NCBI GenBank assembly: GCA_013115125.1
Contig: JABANN010000459.1
Span: 1 to 27,822, forward strand
Origin: Perkinsus olseni
Taxonomy: Eukaryota > Perkinsozoa > Perkinsida
DNA: 27,822 nt
Direction of reading: 5' to 3'
Positions 9,269 through 19,580 of this stretch are shown in pieces (within the stretch, counting starts at the first letter, position 1; every line of letters begins with the position of its first letter). Both the position numbers and the translations under genes were made by a program. A model generated the notes under the pieces. That model had not been told where the DNA came from, ran no database searches, and worked only from the letters and a program-made list of their open reading frames with translations.

Positions 9269-9539
9269 GGTTTCACACTCCCGCTCCACCGCTACTCCGA
9301 TTAACGCACTCGACGCGCTCAGGGTCCTCCACATAATCTTAGCATATTTCTGAAGCACCCTAGGATTTTGGTCATAGGGCGCCATTAAAGCACCCAAATT
9401 GCCCCACCATCCGCGAACATGAGTCGTGTTACATGACCGCCCAAGCCCTGTCACTGCTCTGTGTTATGTCGAAGATCAAAAACCTTACTCCACAGTGGAG
9501 TCTCCACTGGAGCATGATCAGTCCTTACTATCTGCAGGC

Positions 9540-9890
9540 AGCAAATAAGGCGCGCATCCGCACGATGCATTTTGAGAAGCAGCCAGATGGTCGTCGTCGT
9601 TACACCCAAAAGGAGATTGCTCGAGCTCAGCAGGTCAACCAAGCCACGGTGACTCGAGTAGTCAAGGCACAGGGCCAATGTGAGCCTGAACCTAAGCGGG
9701 GCCGAAGTTTAAAAGGGATGAACGGAGCCGACGACGTGTTGCTCGCTACTTCTTTGAAAATTGCCATGAGTACAACATGAAGAATCGAGCGAAAGAGTAT
9801 GTAAAACCTATCAATCTCATAACGAGAAAAGGACAATCCAAGAGCAAGGATGTGGAGATTCTCCACTGGAGAACCTCTTAAGCCTCCAGA
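9540..9890 (+). pseudogene. Helix-turn-helix transposase N-terminal remnant
   Basis: The plus-strand frame reads MHFEKQPDGRRRYTQKEIAR and then AQQVNQATVTRVVKAQGQ and PKRGRS. This is a helix-turn-helix with the spacing of transposase DNA-binding domains: KEIA, then VNQATVTRVV as recognition helix, then a basic GR-rich hook, as in Tc1/mariner and related DDE transposases. After about 9710 the protein-like sequence continues in another frame (RRRVARYFFENCHEYNMKN), ending at the TAA near 9880. The catalytic domain is absent. I treat it as a truncated, frameshifted remnant of a DNA transposon. Family assignment is by motif only; a host DNA-binding gene fragment is the alternative. Confidence 0.45.
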
Positions 9891-9992
9891 ATATATGGGA
9901 TCACCAGAACCTTGGAACTTTATATGACAGGATCATCAAGAGAGCCTCCCTAACTTAGCCTAAGTTACTTAGGGACCCTATGAGATGAGGCG

Positions 9993-10162
9993 CACTGCGC
10001 CTGGCGCAGTGTTACACATGTTTTCGATCGAGCAACCCACTGAGTGCGTCCCACTCCCTTAGACGGCAATGCCGCATTGCCAATGCGTGATCATAATCAG
10101 ATTATGATCAGAGGAAGTTGCAAAGAGACAACACAGATTCTATGTTGTCTCTCTGCAACTTC
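9993..10162. repeat. Series of odd palindromes
   Basis: In order: CACTGCGCC/T/GGCGCAGTG at 9993-10011; GGCAATGC/C/GCATTGCC at 10065-10081; CGCATTG/C/CAATGCG at 10073-10087; TGATCATAATC/A/GATTATGATCA at 10088-10110; and a 24-bp-arm pair at 10114-10137 and 10139-10162 with two mismatches around T 10138. No gene is recognisable in this stretch. Confidence 0.88.
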
Positions 10163-10340
10163 GTCCAGGCTTCCATGGAGACCTGGCCGAATATCCAAGG
10201 GAAAGCCTTCCTGGCATCTTCTGGGCTTGCGGTTGGGTTCCGCTCCTTAAGAACAAGGAAGGCCGCGTGAAGCCTAACGGTCTATTAACGGCAGGTGCTG
10301 CGCTTCCTTGCGGGTTGCCAGACAGTGACTGAACCCAACA

Positions 10341-10420
10341 ATTGCAGAACTTGAGCTACGGACTAGGCCAGCCCGTAGCTCAAGTTCTGCAATACGTCGC
10401 AAGCCAGTCCGACTGGCTTG
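10341..10420. repeat. Two adjacent odd palindromes, 26-bp and 10-bp arms
   Basis: The first has arms 10341-10366 and 10368-10393 (outer 21 bp perfect, starting ATTGCAGAACTTGAGCTACG) around G 10367, with two inner mismatches. The second is CAAGCCAGTC/C/GACTGGCTTG at 10400-10420. Confidence 0.88.
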
Positions 10421-10698
10421 TACCAATTTCACGATGAAATTCTCATCAGTACTGGCCGCACAACAACCAACCAATGTTACCATGTGACGGTTTGAAGCAG
10501 GGTTTCGGCCGGAATCGGGACAGCGCTGCACTATTGTAAACTTGTGTAGTGCGGGGCGGGTGCTTCAAGCTAAGCTTCGCTAGATCGATCCCGTTCGTAT
10601 CTTCGTAATCAGACGTAGTTGTCCAACTTGTCCAAGTTGTCTGACGTGGTTTGTCGGCGTATCGTATAGCTAGGTGACTCGTGTCATCTTGGGTATTA

Positions 10699-10727
10699 TC
10701 TATACCGTATAGTCTATACGGTATAGA
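10699..10727. repeat. Perfect palindrome, 14-bp arms, 1-nt centre
   Basis: TCTATACCGTATAG, T, CTATACGGTATAGA. No gene overlaps it. The surrounding 9900-11280 region shows no supported coding sequence. Confidence 0.9.
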
Positions 10728-11186
10728 CCATACGTGTGGTTGCTTCTGAGTTGCAGTACGCCTTTGGGTCGGGTTCACTACGCGAGTATTCCTGACAACC
10801 ATAGCTAACAGGGTGCACGCATGCACACTGACTCAGTGTCACTGAGATTGGGAGATAGACAACAATAAGACATTCCTCTAACAGTCGTTAGCTCTCGGCA
10901 TGATCAGATACGTGAGCGAGAACAACCATTATACGAGAAGTCGAAATTCCACCAGCGTGGAGTATTAGAAGCTTGGGCTCTGAGTTCACGATCCTAGGGT
11001 TTCTGGGGCTTGTTCAACGGAGCCATTCTGAAACTCGGAATCACCCCGAGAAAGCGGCTAGAGAAGTATTAAAACATTACTATTAATACTATTAATGGTA
11101 ACAAGTGCGAATTGGAATCGTGGGTGAGAAGGGGAGAAAGGCTCACCCGAGAGAGAAACCCGGCGAGGCAACCAGTATGACGTCGT

Positions 11187-11205
11187 CAGACCTCGTCGAG
11201 GTCTG
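11187..11205. repeat. Palindrome, 9-bp arms, 1-nt centre
   Basis: CAGACCTCG, T, CGAGGTCTG. It is the rightmost clear member of the odd-palindrome series. Confidence 0.85.
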
Positions 11206-11285
11206 TTATACAAGGCCGGGTTTTTGAGAAGATCTCTGGTTGTAACCCAGACGTAGAGGTCCAGCGAAGGACTCGGCCTTTTAGT

Positions 11286-11382
11286 GGCGACGATTCGCGC
11301 TACAGCGGCACACGTCGCTTGTTTCTTCGCAGAGGGAAGAGAGTCAGAGATCCCAGGTTCGATTCCCACGCATGTCGTCGCC
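11286..11382 (+). pseudogene. tRNA-like sequence (degenerate)
   Basis: An exact Pol III B box, GGTTCGATTCC, lies at 11356-11366 in the sense direction. The block is bounded by GGCGACGA at 11286 and TCGTCGCC at its end, which are perfectly complementary like an acceptor stem. At 97 nt it is long for a tRNA. The T-stem does not pair well (AGG against CCCA), and the 3' acceptor strand is separated from the T arm by extra bases. I read it as a tRNA-derived relic or pseudogene, not a working tRNA. Confidence 0.45.
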
Positions 11383-11399
11383 GGTAAAACGGTGATCAT

Positions 11400-12300
11400 G
11401 AAGCTCTTCGTTGAATGCTTCTTCAATAGGGAGATCTGAGGTTGTTAGCTGATCGCCAGTGTGTTTCTCCGGGCTAAGTGGAGACCCCCTGGGACTTCCT
11501 TACCTGGAGGGAACCCTTCGAAACATCGCCATGTATAAGCGGCACGCAAGTAAGTTACGTCGCATAGGTCTGTCGCTGGAGTGAGTCGGGCGGCTGGTCA
11601 AGCGCGGTTTGTCGTTGATTGATAGCCGAGCCGGTTACAAGACACGTCGAGGGGGTCGACTTACGAGAATGGGTAAGGCACGAGTGATGGTGAATGGTGG
11701 CAGTGCCAACATGGCACGTTGAGAGCATTTCTTTTAATAAGAGCCTTCTTTATATTCATCTGGAATTCTCCTCATTATGACCCTTCCGCATCAGCTTGAA
11801 GTCTCGCTTGCGCCCATGTCTCCACGCGTCCCATTACACAGGTTTTGGTTTCTTCTTCTTTCCTTGTCTATAATGGCCCCTGCTCATCTACCGTCGATAC
11901 TATTAGCGCTTCCACCAGTACCGGAAGGCTTCCAAGACGAAGTGGTTGGTACGATAGACCTCCGAACGAGACGGGTGGAACCCGCGGGAAGAAGGTAATG
12001 AGGGCGAAGAGTGTTCATGCCCATCAAAGTAGCTGTGCGCTCTGAGAGGGGTTTCGCTTGGTCGGGTCTCGCACGAATTTGATGGTTTTTTCTTGGGCCT
12101 TCAAAATTTTTCGTCTTCTTCGTGGTGGATCAAGACAGATAACTGATATCGTTGTGGTAGACCAGGCGATCGGAAAATTTCCCCGAAAATTCGAAAATAT
12201 TTTTGTGTGAGACTTCTGAGCTTGTGTTAGCTTTTTCGATTTTCGGAAGCATACGAACCGTTCAGTTTTCACCGTGTTTGGGAGAAACCTCGGCTGAGTC
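11400..12300. other. Transition region without supported gene
   Basis: No conserved coding sequence, palindrome series or clear repeat. Short open stretches on both strands overlap each other and have chance-like composition. The odd palindromes end before this region and the compact plus-strand genes begin after it. Confidence 0.5.
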
Positions 12301-12429
12301 GAAGCGAACGGAAGAAGGCGCATAAAGGAGGGTCGGAGACGCCCGAGTCGAGTGCAGAGAGTAAGCAGTTCTCATAAGGTTATGCTCTTTGGTATCGTAT
12401 GGTTTTGCACTCAACTCCTCATCCTGTTT

Positions 12430-12597
12430 TTTAGTATGTGTTCCGCTTGTTTTGGTATTCAGAAGTGGTGTAGTGAGTGTTTTTATGAAGGTACTAGCGA
12501 GGAGCCGTCATCTCGGAGTGGCTGGTCGGCCAAGAGGAAGGCTAAGAAGCCCGTGGGGGAGCAGCTGAAGTTAAACAAGGTTCTTGAAGGGTAGTAA
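12430..12597 (+). other. Possible upstream exon of the DNAJC2 gene
   Basis: An open plus-strand frame reads EEPSSRSGWSAKRKAKKPVG and then EQLKLNK before a stop at 12592-12594. Family members have tens of residues ahead of the J domain, whereas the model beginning at 12815 has only about 24. This basic, charged stretch could be a 5' exon joined through a donor near GTTCTTG, but I found no acceptor that gives a certain join. Equally it may be leader or chance sequence. Confidence 0.25.
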
Positions 12598-12814
12598 ATA
12601 TTCTCTCCTGCCCGTGTGCTTAACCTTCATAGCAGTTGTCAGTCGCGGCCGTAGTTTCCCGTGTCTGTCGGTGATCACGAAATATAAGATTTTTTCTAGC
12701 TTGTCAAAATGCCAGTAGTGAGGCGCCAGTTTTCAGTGTCGACTTTCGAGGCATGTTAGTCGTGATCTAGGGGGCTCGTTGTTTTTCTGGCTGTTGTCTG
12801 TGAGCGGCGCGTTT

Positions 12815-15800
12815 ATGGCTGATGAACTTCACGGTGGTGGTAGGAAGCAGTCCTTCTCCGGTATCAGGTTGAATCTTTACGACATCCTCAAGGTCAGCCC
12901 GACGGCTACACAGGACCAGATCAAGAAATCTTATCGACGTACTGAAGGGAAGTGTCACTATTGAAATCGATCAACCGTTTCATATGTATATAGCGATCTA
13001 GACTGGGGGTGGTTGTAGTCTGTTGAGAATTTCGTGGCTCGCGAAGTTGGATCGGCTCGTAGGTCTCGTACTTGAGCATCACCCGGATAAGAAGAAAGGG
13101 AGTGCAGAGGAAGAGGAAGAGAAGCTGATATTCCTCCGGATACAGGTGGGAATATCTTGAGGTCAAGCCTGCAAGATACAGAATAGGTCTGGTTGTTAGG
13201 AAGCTTTTGAAGTCCTCTCCGACGAGCGTCGTCGTAAGCAGTACGATTCTTCCCTACCGTTCGACGAGACAATACCGACGGAATTGGAAGAGGGGGAGGA
13301 CTTCTATGAGGTCATATAGGGGCGGATGCGGAGACAATACATCAGAAATAAGGACAGTGTTGCATGTGGCATAGTGGCCTTATTTTTGCATGTGAGGTTT
13401 TCTGCAGTAGTGTCTTAGGAGCACTTTCTGCGTACTCTTCGTCATCGATCACCTGATCGATTAGCATATCTTTAGGTGTTCGGTCCTGTTTTCGACTCCA
13501 ACGCGAGGTGGAGCAACCGTCGTCCAGTACCGAGGCTCGGAGATGACTCGACGGATCTCAACAAGGTAATTTCGTGGCGCGCGAGAATTTTTCCCGGGGT
13601 ATGGGAAGGCATTCATCCGTGTGAGTCGCGAAGTGCTTGCATTCGGTTGTATTTTAAACGATTCTGGGTGACAAGTTCATCTTTATGGTTGAGTGGATCG
13701 GAAATTTTGGTTGATGCGGGATTGGCAATTATCAGTTGGTGTTGTTGCTTGGGGACGTGCATTGCCGAACAAGTATCTTCTGCAAGACGTAACTTCTACT
13801 ACAAAATTTTATAAGGTTAAATTTTTATTATTATCTTCGCTCGCTTTGCATGGAAGGCGTTCCGTTTTGAAGTAATTTGAATGGGCGCTGGACACTCGGA
13901 TGAGGAATCTTTCGGAGCGAAAGTTGGCACGCGTGACGAGATCTACCGTTCGGGTGGCGCGGAGTGGTTGACAGAATGTTTTCAATTTCGGTGCATTGTG
14001 CTGTTCTCATTGCGTGGATTTTGTGGCGCGCGGTCATATTTGTGTACTGTTTAGGTGAAGCGCTTCTATCACTTCTGGATGAACTTTGATTCGTGGCGAG
14101 ACTTCTCCCAACACGATGAGTACGATGTGGCTGATGCGAGCTGTCGAGAGGAGCGGAGATGGGTTGAGCGACAGAATCAGAGGGTACTCTAAGCTGACCC
14201 GCTTTGCATCTTCCTTGCTTCGACCGAAGATATGCTCGACGAGTGATGGAATCTCTTTCTCAGATTCGCCGCAAGTACGAGACCGCCGAAGCTTCGAGAG
14301 TGAGGAAGTTAGTGGAGTCGGCCATGCAGTAGTAATGGGAATCTGTGCATACCAAATTTCCACCAAATCATGACTCATCGTCTAGGCGGGGCACCACGTT
14401 GCTAACGATAAGTGGTGGTAGTTGTAGAGTGCACAAAGCCTCCTAGAATTTCGCTCCTTAATTCGGTTCAATGGGTGGAATTTTACTTCCACTGTCGATC
14501 GTGGCTTCGTCGTTACTCGTAACTTTCCCGCAACCGCAGCTAGATCGCTACTTTTCTTGCTGATGGCTTGGCGAGAATCATCATCATCATCATCATCATC
14601 GTCATTCGAGGTTGGACCCTCGTTTGTTGCGGGAGAAGGAGGACGAACGAAGGGTGAAGGAACTGCAGCAGAAGGAAAAGGAGGACAAGAGGAAACAGAA
14701 ACTTGAGTAGTGTCTGGGCAGGAATTTCTTGCTTCGAGAAAATCTCGGGATTTTGGGGATTTGTGGTACGGTCACAGTGTGGACCTCTCCAACCTCGTGT
14801 AGCAGATAGCTCGGTAATTTCGCGACTCGGCGTGAGTGGGAAATTGCTTACGGCGTGATCGTCAGGTGGATTCTGTCAGACTCAGGGAGCGGAACATCTT
14901 TTGCATTCGCGTTTTTCGATTGTGTTAATGGTTTTTGATTTTTCAGGGAGGAGGAGGCCAAGAGACGGCGAAAGGCGGCGGAGGAGATCGAGGCTTCGAA
15001 ACGGAAAGAGGAAGAGAAGCAGAGAGAGAAAGAGGAGCGGGAGCGTCTGAAGAAGATACGACAGGTAGTGAGGGGCTGTCGGTGGCGCTATCAGTTCGCG
15101 GGTAATCGATACCAGTGCTGTATCATGTGTTTAATTCTTCACGGATTGAGTGCTCCGTTAAGAGCTGATAGAGGTCTAGGGTTCCCTGCACTTATGGTGA
15201 TAGACTGATCGATCATTTGGGCGTGCGCGTAGTGAAATTTGGTATTTGCTGGGCGAGAAATGAATGAGAGGTGCTTGTACCTTTTTCTCGCATTCAGACC
15301 GTTCGTAACGTCTATAAGGAAAGTTGTGATACGGTGGACCAAGAGACGCTAAAGAAGGTAATATTGGGCCATGGTTATGGGAATTCGTCCCTTGCAAAGA
15401 CGATAGGTGGATTCGAACCTGGGTTTTTCGCTGATGTATCTATCTCCTCGCACTGTTGAGCTATCTTGTATTTCTGCGTTGTTTCAGTTGCTGTTGGAGC
15501 TCACGGCGCCGCAACTGGAGAAGTTTGCGACTAAGGCCGAATCACTTGCGCAGGACGGCGGGAAGCTAAAAGCGATGTAACTTGGTTTTGACCGGTGGCT
15601 CGAATTATTTGCGGTGCGTGAAGATACGCGGAGGAAATCGAACAGTTACAGGCTGGTCTGTCACCGCGGACGCGAGGCTCAGCGGAGCGAAGCGGAATTT
15701 TTATTGGCTTTTTTAGGTTTGATGCTGCGTTGGATCATGTGCTGCAAGCTAAGAAGAAGAGTGTGAAACACGTTGCGAGTGCTGCCAAGACTAATAAACA

Positions 15801-17728
15801 TGGTAAAAAGCCGAGGGGTAGATTCGAACCGGGGACCTCCTACACGTGGACCGTATTGGTGGTAGGTAAAGTTGGTGCCCCCTGGTCATTGGATGAGGTC
15901 CACATGTTGGCGAAGGGGCAGCAAAAATACAAAGTCGGATATGCTGGACGGTGGAAGGCCATTGCTCAGTTCTTGCAAGCTGCGGGATTTGATAGGACGG
16001 CTAATGAGGTAATCTTCTCGAGTAATTGTGAAACTCAGTATCGATTTTTTCACGTGAGAGGCGGTTCCAGGATCGATTCTGAGTTTTGGAATTGGTTTAT
16101 CGAACGATTTCAAAAAGCATGTGTTCAGCGGTTCACTCGGCCGGATGTGCTGGGGTTGCATAAATCGAAATCTCCCATCATGAGCGGTGGAATTTGCGCT
16201 CCTCAAAGCTGGCTACCTGGAAGTTCATGATCGCTTCGTCTGTAGCCGTAGCGTGAGACCAATCGGGGCTGCTAGTCGGAAGCCGTAATCCTGAAAAAAA
16301 TCCAAATCAGGACCACCATCGGCTGATTGTCGAATCGTGCTGCACTCTCCTCATCATCCTCTGGCGTCTCAGGTCATCGCGCAGACTAGGCTGATGGCCA
16401 CTCCCGAGTATCTCAAGAATCAGAAGGCTGAGGAAAAACAGGAGCCGGCGAGCTCGAAACTGGAGGTAGTTTTATCGTTCCTGGGCGAAGAGAGTTTTGT
16501 TATACAGTACAGCAAGCACTGCAAGGCGTTGAATATTTCGATCGATTAACGTAGTATTGTGTGTGTTTTCATTTTGTTCACCCCAGCTCTGAATTGAATT
16601 CCATTCGACGACGGGTGGTGAAATTTCTCGAAATGAGCGACCCGAGTTTGCGGGTTTGCGGATTCTGTCTTAGTGAATGTTAATGGCGGGCCAGTTGCGC
16701 GTTTTTCCGCTCCTTTGTGTGGACATTGGCTTCTTCTGCGATTGAGAATTGTATTTTTGTCTAGTCCCTGCGTCGACCTAAGATTCTGATTATTGTGTCA
16801 GAATGTTGCGCAAGAGACGGCGTCTTCGCCTCCCCCTCCTCCTCCACCATCACCGCCGCCGGCCAAGGTTGAAGCGACGAGCTCTCCTGAGGATTGGACA
16901 GCAGCTCAGCAGAAGGTGAGCAGCGCGGGTGTTTGTAGCGCCACAGGGGAAATTGGGAGATGAGTTTGTGTAGTTGACTTAGTAATAAAGTTTGCAGTGG
17001 GGATATCTAGCTCGGCCTGCCTAGCACTAGCATTGTGTAGCATGCTCGGTCTCCCAATTGATCGCAGCGGAGCTTGACTGATGGGGTTGAGTGGATTAAC
17101 GAGGCCACTGTATGATATTGTCACATACACTTTCAACGGCTGGACGGGCCTCACGGGCGAGGGATTGGTCTTTGCAGTAATGTTGCTCGGTGTAGTGCAA
17201 CAGGGTCAGCTTTGAGGATGAGTTTGGATACTTGACTTAGTAATAGAGTGGAAATATGTAGCTCAGCTTAGCCTGGCACTAACACTGTATTCGAACGCAT
17301 TCGAGAAAATGTTCGTTCGCCGAGCCACTGTGACGTTATGGCTGGGCAAGCGTGAGGAGAACTCGGCATAAGTTTTGAAACACCTCTACAAGCCATTACA
17401 CTAGCTAGTTAGGAGGAAACCGTATTGAATGTTGCGGCTTGGATGATTTCCAATGTGATTACGTCGAACTTCCGCCGGGGGATACTCTTGGGTGTGAGTG
17501 GATCAATTTTGGCATTCTCGTCAGGCTTTGGAGAAGGGGTTGGCGACGCATCATGCATCGTTGGGAGCCAACGAACGATGGAAGAGGATCGCTGATGATG
17601 TAAGATACGCTTTGGCGGGTTGTGGCATGGTTCGAAGATATGCCTGTTAGGTGCCTGGCAAGACTAAGAAGGAGTGTGTGGCTCGATTCAAGTACATCAG
17701 AGAGCTTGTGTCGAAGGGTCGGGCGTAA
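12815..17728 (+). CDS. DNAJC2: DNAJC2/zuotin (MPP11) homologue: ribosome-associated J protein with two SANT domains
   Basis: Family members sit at the ribosomal tunnel exit and stimulate Hsp70 (Ssb-type) on nascent chains; animal forms also act on chromatin through SANT domains. I join 16 exons: 12815-12938, 13063-13145, 13200-13310, 13476-13565, 14055-14183, 14264-14328, 14611-14706, 14947-15064, 15298-15357, 15488-15576, 15717-15802, 15866-16008, 16373-16465, 16802-16915, 17525-17599, 17651-17728. All junctions are GT-AG and in phase, giving 517 residues. In order: J domain ([20 protein letters not shown], then [15 protein letters not shown] with the HPD motif across exons 1-2, then [13 protein letters not shown]); zuotin block ([45 protein letters not shown]); charged helix of K/E/R; first SANT ([38 protein letters not shown]); proline run; second SANT ([35 protein letters not shown]). 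The N-terminus is shorter than usual, so a 5' exon may be missing. Introns 9 and 11 carry antisense tRNA-like DNA. Confidence 0.93.
14576..14610 (+). repeat. (ATC)n microsatellite at a splice acceptor
   Basis: About eight ATC repeats run up to the acceptor CATTCGAG at 14610 in the sixth intron of the DNAJC2 homologue, where a pyrimidine tract would be expected. The acceptor is set by codon phase: CA from the previous exon plus GTTGGACCC gives Q-L-D-P, continuing the family's conserved DPR stretch. Confidence 0.75.
15358..15487 (-). pseudogene. Antisense tRNA-like element inside DNAJC2 intron 9
   Basis: On the minus strand this 130-nt intron contains an A-box match, TAGCTCAACAG (pattern TRGYNNARNNG), followed by an exact B box, GGTTCGAATCC (plus-strand 15409-15419), about 45 bases later. 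That is the internal Pol III promoter layout of tRNAs and tRNA-derived SINEs. A GATAG/CTATC pair bounds the piece, but the anticodon arm and T stem do not fold properly, so this is a relic. Confidence 0.5.
15803..15865 (-). pseudogene. 63-nt DNAJC2 intron made largely of antisense tRNA-like sequence
   Basis: The intron is fixed by codon phase: CAT-G|GT-AAA joins ...KTNKHG to KVGAPWS. On the minus strand it reads CACGTGTAGGAGGTCCCCGG and then TTCGAATC. This resembles the anticodon-stem to T-loop half of a tRNA, with the typical AGGTC variable loop and a B box one base off consensus (plus-strand 15820-15830). GGTAAA stands at both borders (15802-15807 and 15865-15870), like a target duplication. 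The length is a multiple of three with no in-frame stop, so a retained intron would still be read through. Confidence 0.55.
16959..17291 (+). repeat. Diverged direct repeat pair in DNAJC2 intron 14
   Basis: Two copies of about 75 bases, at 16959-17036 and 17217-17291. They share GATGAGTTTG, TTGACTTAGTAATARAG, ATATSTAGCTC and the run GCCTRGCACTARCA. The copies are 258 bases apart inside a 609-nt intron that is larger than most others in the gene, so repeat insertion or duplication explains part of its size. Confidence 0.75.
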
Positions 17729-17964
17729 TGATTATCAGCTACTACAGTCCAATGTTCCTTACTCCACCGTCACCACGTCATCTGTTTGATAGTTTTCTAT
17801 CCTCTAATTTTATCGTCGCGTTGAGTTTAGATTTTCTCCGCTCAATCGTGAAGTCAGTCTTTAATGGTATCGACATTGTTCAGAACTTCTTGTCAGAAGG
17901 AGAGATCGCTAGTACTTGAAAGCAGTTTCTTTTCGACTGCTCTGAACAGTACACGAGGAAAGAG

Positions 17965-18012
17965 CATGGTATCAGCAGTGAATACTATTGACTGCTGGTC
18001 TCACCATGCTTT
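17965..18012. repeat. Imperfect hairpin downstream of DNAJC2
   Basis: AGCATGGT...CAGCAGT pairs with ACTGCTGG...ACCATGCT around a loop of about a dozen bases. It lies 240 bases after the stop codon, in the 445-base gap before ATP23. A role in 3' processing is possible but nothing else supports it. The gap otherwise shows nothing recognisable. Confidence 0.5.
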
Positions 18013-18173
18013 TTGCTGACTCAATAGTGTCGGCGATACGCTGAGCTCATCGTGCGCTCTGTATGATCGTCACGGCGTACCGGAGTAGTAGTGGCCTATG
18101 GCTGAAAAAACGGAGGATTTAAGATGTCGTTGTTGGACGATAGACTGATTCGTCGGCCCAGTAGTGTTTTTAC

Positions 18174-19580
18174 ATGTGGCGTCCTTCCTACGCCCCTTCC
18201 TATGACTCGGTCTCCACCTCATCGGTCTCGGGTGACATAGACATCCGGATGGATCAGCAGCGGTGCGACCCGAACCTGTCGTGGTTTGATCGGAAGAAGT
18301 GCGAGGCGTACAGCAAGAAGGCATTTGGGTGAGCTGAGGCTCGCTGGGGAGGCGTGGAGTTCATCCCTAGCGGCGGTTCATAAAATGAAACGTGGTTGGA
18401 TATAGAACAGTCTGGTTGTGATTCATGTGCGAGAGACCAAGGGAATTTTTTGAAGTGCTTGAGATGCATGACATACATCTCATTGACATACTGTACACCA
18501 TATGTATTATAATTCCTGTAGATCTTGCGCGTGCATTTGTACAATTTCATGGCGCGTGACTGAATGTAAAGCGAAAGCTGTTCTACACTATCAAATGAGC
18601 CGTATGTGGGCTCGTTGACAATTGGTTACGAGTGTGCCATTGTCTCGTCGTTCCGTACATCATTACGGGTTGTTGATTGGTGAATCCCCTTACCTTACCT
18701 TATCAGATGGTGGAAGGTTGATATCTTGCTCAACGCCTTAAGCGCCATGAACGCCCCCGTTGACCTCGTCTGCGTCCGATGTCCCTCCAACGTTACCCAT
18801 AGTAAGGGCCCTCTCCATTATAAGCGATCATGGCCGATCGAGGGTGGACGTATTGTTCCGTCAGGTGCCGGGTTCTCACCGTCGAAGAACACCGTGTGGA
18901 TGTGTGGCAATCATTTTTGGAACCCATTCCAATTTCGTCGGATCCTAGCCCATGAGCTGGTCCACGCCTTCGATTTTGCCCGGGCGAAAATCGATACGGA
19001 AAACGTTGATCATGTGGCGTGTACTGAAGTCAGAGCGGCTAATCTGAGTGGAGAATGCGAGGTGGGCTGACTCGTTGATCACGAATCGTTATGTGCAAAC
19101 GCGTTGCCGAATCTTCTCTTCTCTTCAGTTGTGGACTAAATGGACAGACTACATAGGAGATGATCCTCTAGGTGAGGACCTTGGGACTCGTTGTTGACCG
19201 CATTAGAATGATCATCACGACGTTGCTTGGTGTTATGGCTGGATGTCTGCAGGCAACCATATGTGGTCCAAGAAGCAGCGTTGTGTGAAGGACGCGGCGT
19301 TGCGCTCTCTGACAGCACACGGAGGAAACGAGACGGAAGCGAAGGATAGCATCGAGCGGGTAGATGTGAAATTCACCGCTTCGCTGCGTTTGAGATACCA
19401 CTTTCTTGCGACTTCAGGTGTGGTCACGATGCAGCAAAGATCACTGGCCGTTCACAACTGACCCACAATTCGATACGAGGTGGGTCTCGTAGGAGCCCGG
19501 CTCATTAGCTCGATTTTGCTGTGTGTCTCAACAGGTACCGAGACTCGCCGCTGATAGACAGGAATAATCAGAAGAAGTGA
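18174..19580 (+). CDS. ATP23: ATP23 mitochondrial inner-membrane metallopeptidase
   Basis: Family members are zinc peptidases of the mitochondrial intermembrane space. In yeast, ATP23 matures Atp6 and helps assemble the F0 part of ATP synthase. I join six GT-AG exons in phase: 18174-18328, 18707-19061, 19129-19171, 19253-19359, 19418-19479, 19535-19580, giving 255 residues, close to the family's usual length. The zinc site is HELVH at residues 134-138 in AHELVHAFDFARAKID, followed by the family signature HVACTEVRAANLSGEC. The C-terminal part matches the conserved pattern: KKQRCVKDAALRSL, then VWSRCSKDHWPFTTDP, then DTRYRDSP, with cysteines kept. Upstream, CVRCPSNV and WMCGNHFWNP fit the conserved cysteine and strand region. 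No clear cleaved presequence is seen, as is common for proteins of this compartment. The start is the first ATG in frame. Splice donors such as GTGAGC and GTGAGG are standard. Confidence 0.93.

Noticed and set aside
9190-9980. Terminal inverted repeats of the helix-turn-helix transposase element
   Set aside because: The CCTAAG-type sequences at 9237-9250 and 9950-9975 look similar, but they are self-palindromic and do not form a clean matching pair with target duplications.
3100-10730. CRISPR-like array, because many short palindromes recur
   Set aside because: The palindromes do not share a repeat sequence or regular spacing, and the genome is eukaryotic.
11286-11382. Working tRNA gene
   Set aside because: The B box and outer stem are good, but the T stem and overall length do not fit a functional tRNA, so it is listed only as a relic.
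11058-11426. 122-codon minus-strand open stretch
   Set aside because: It runs antisense over the tRNA-like block at 11286-11382 and has no protein-like conservation.
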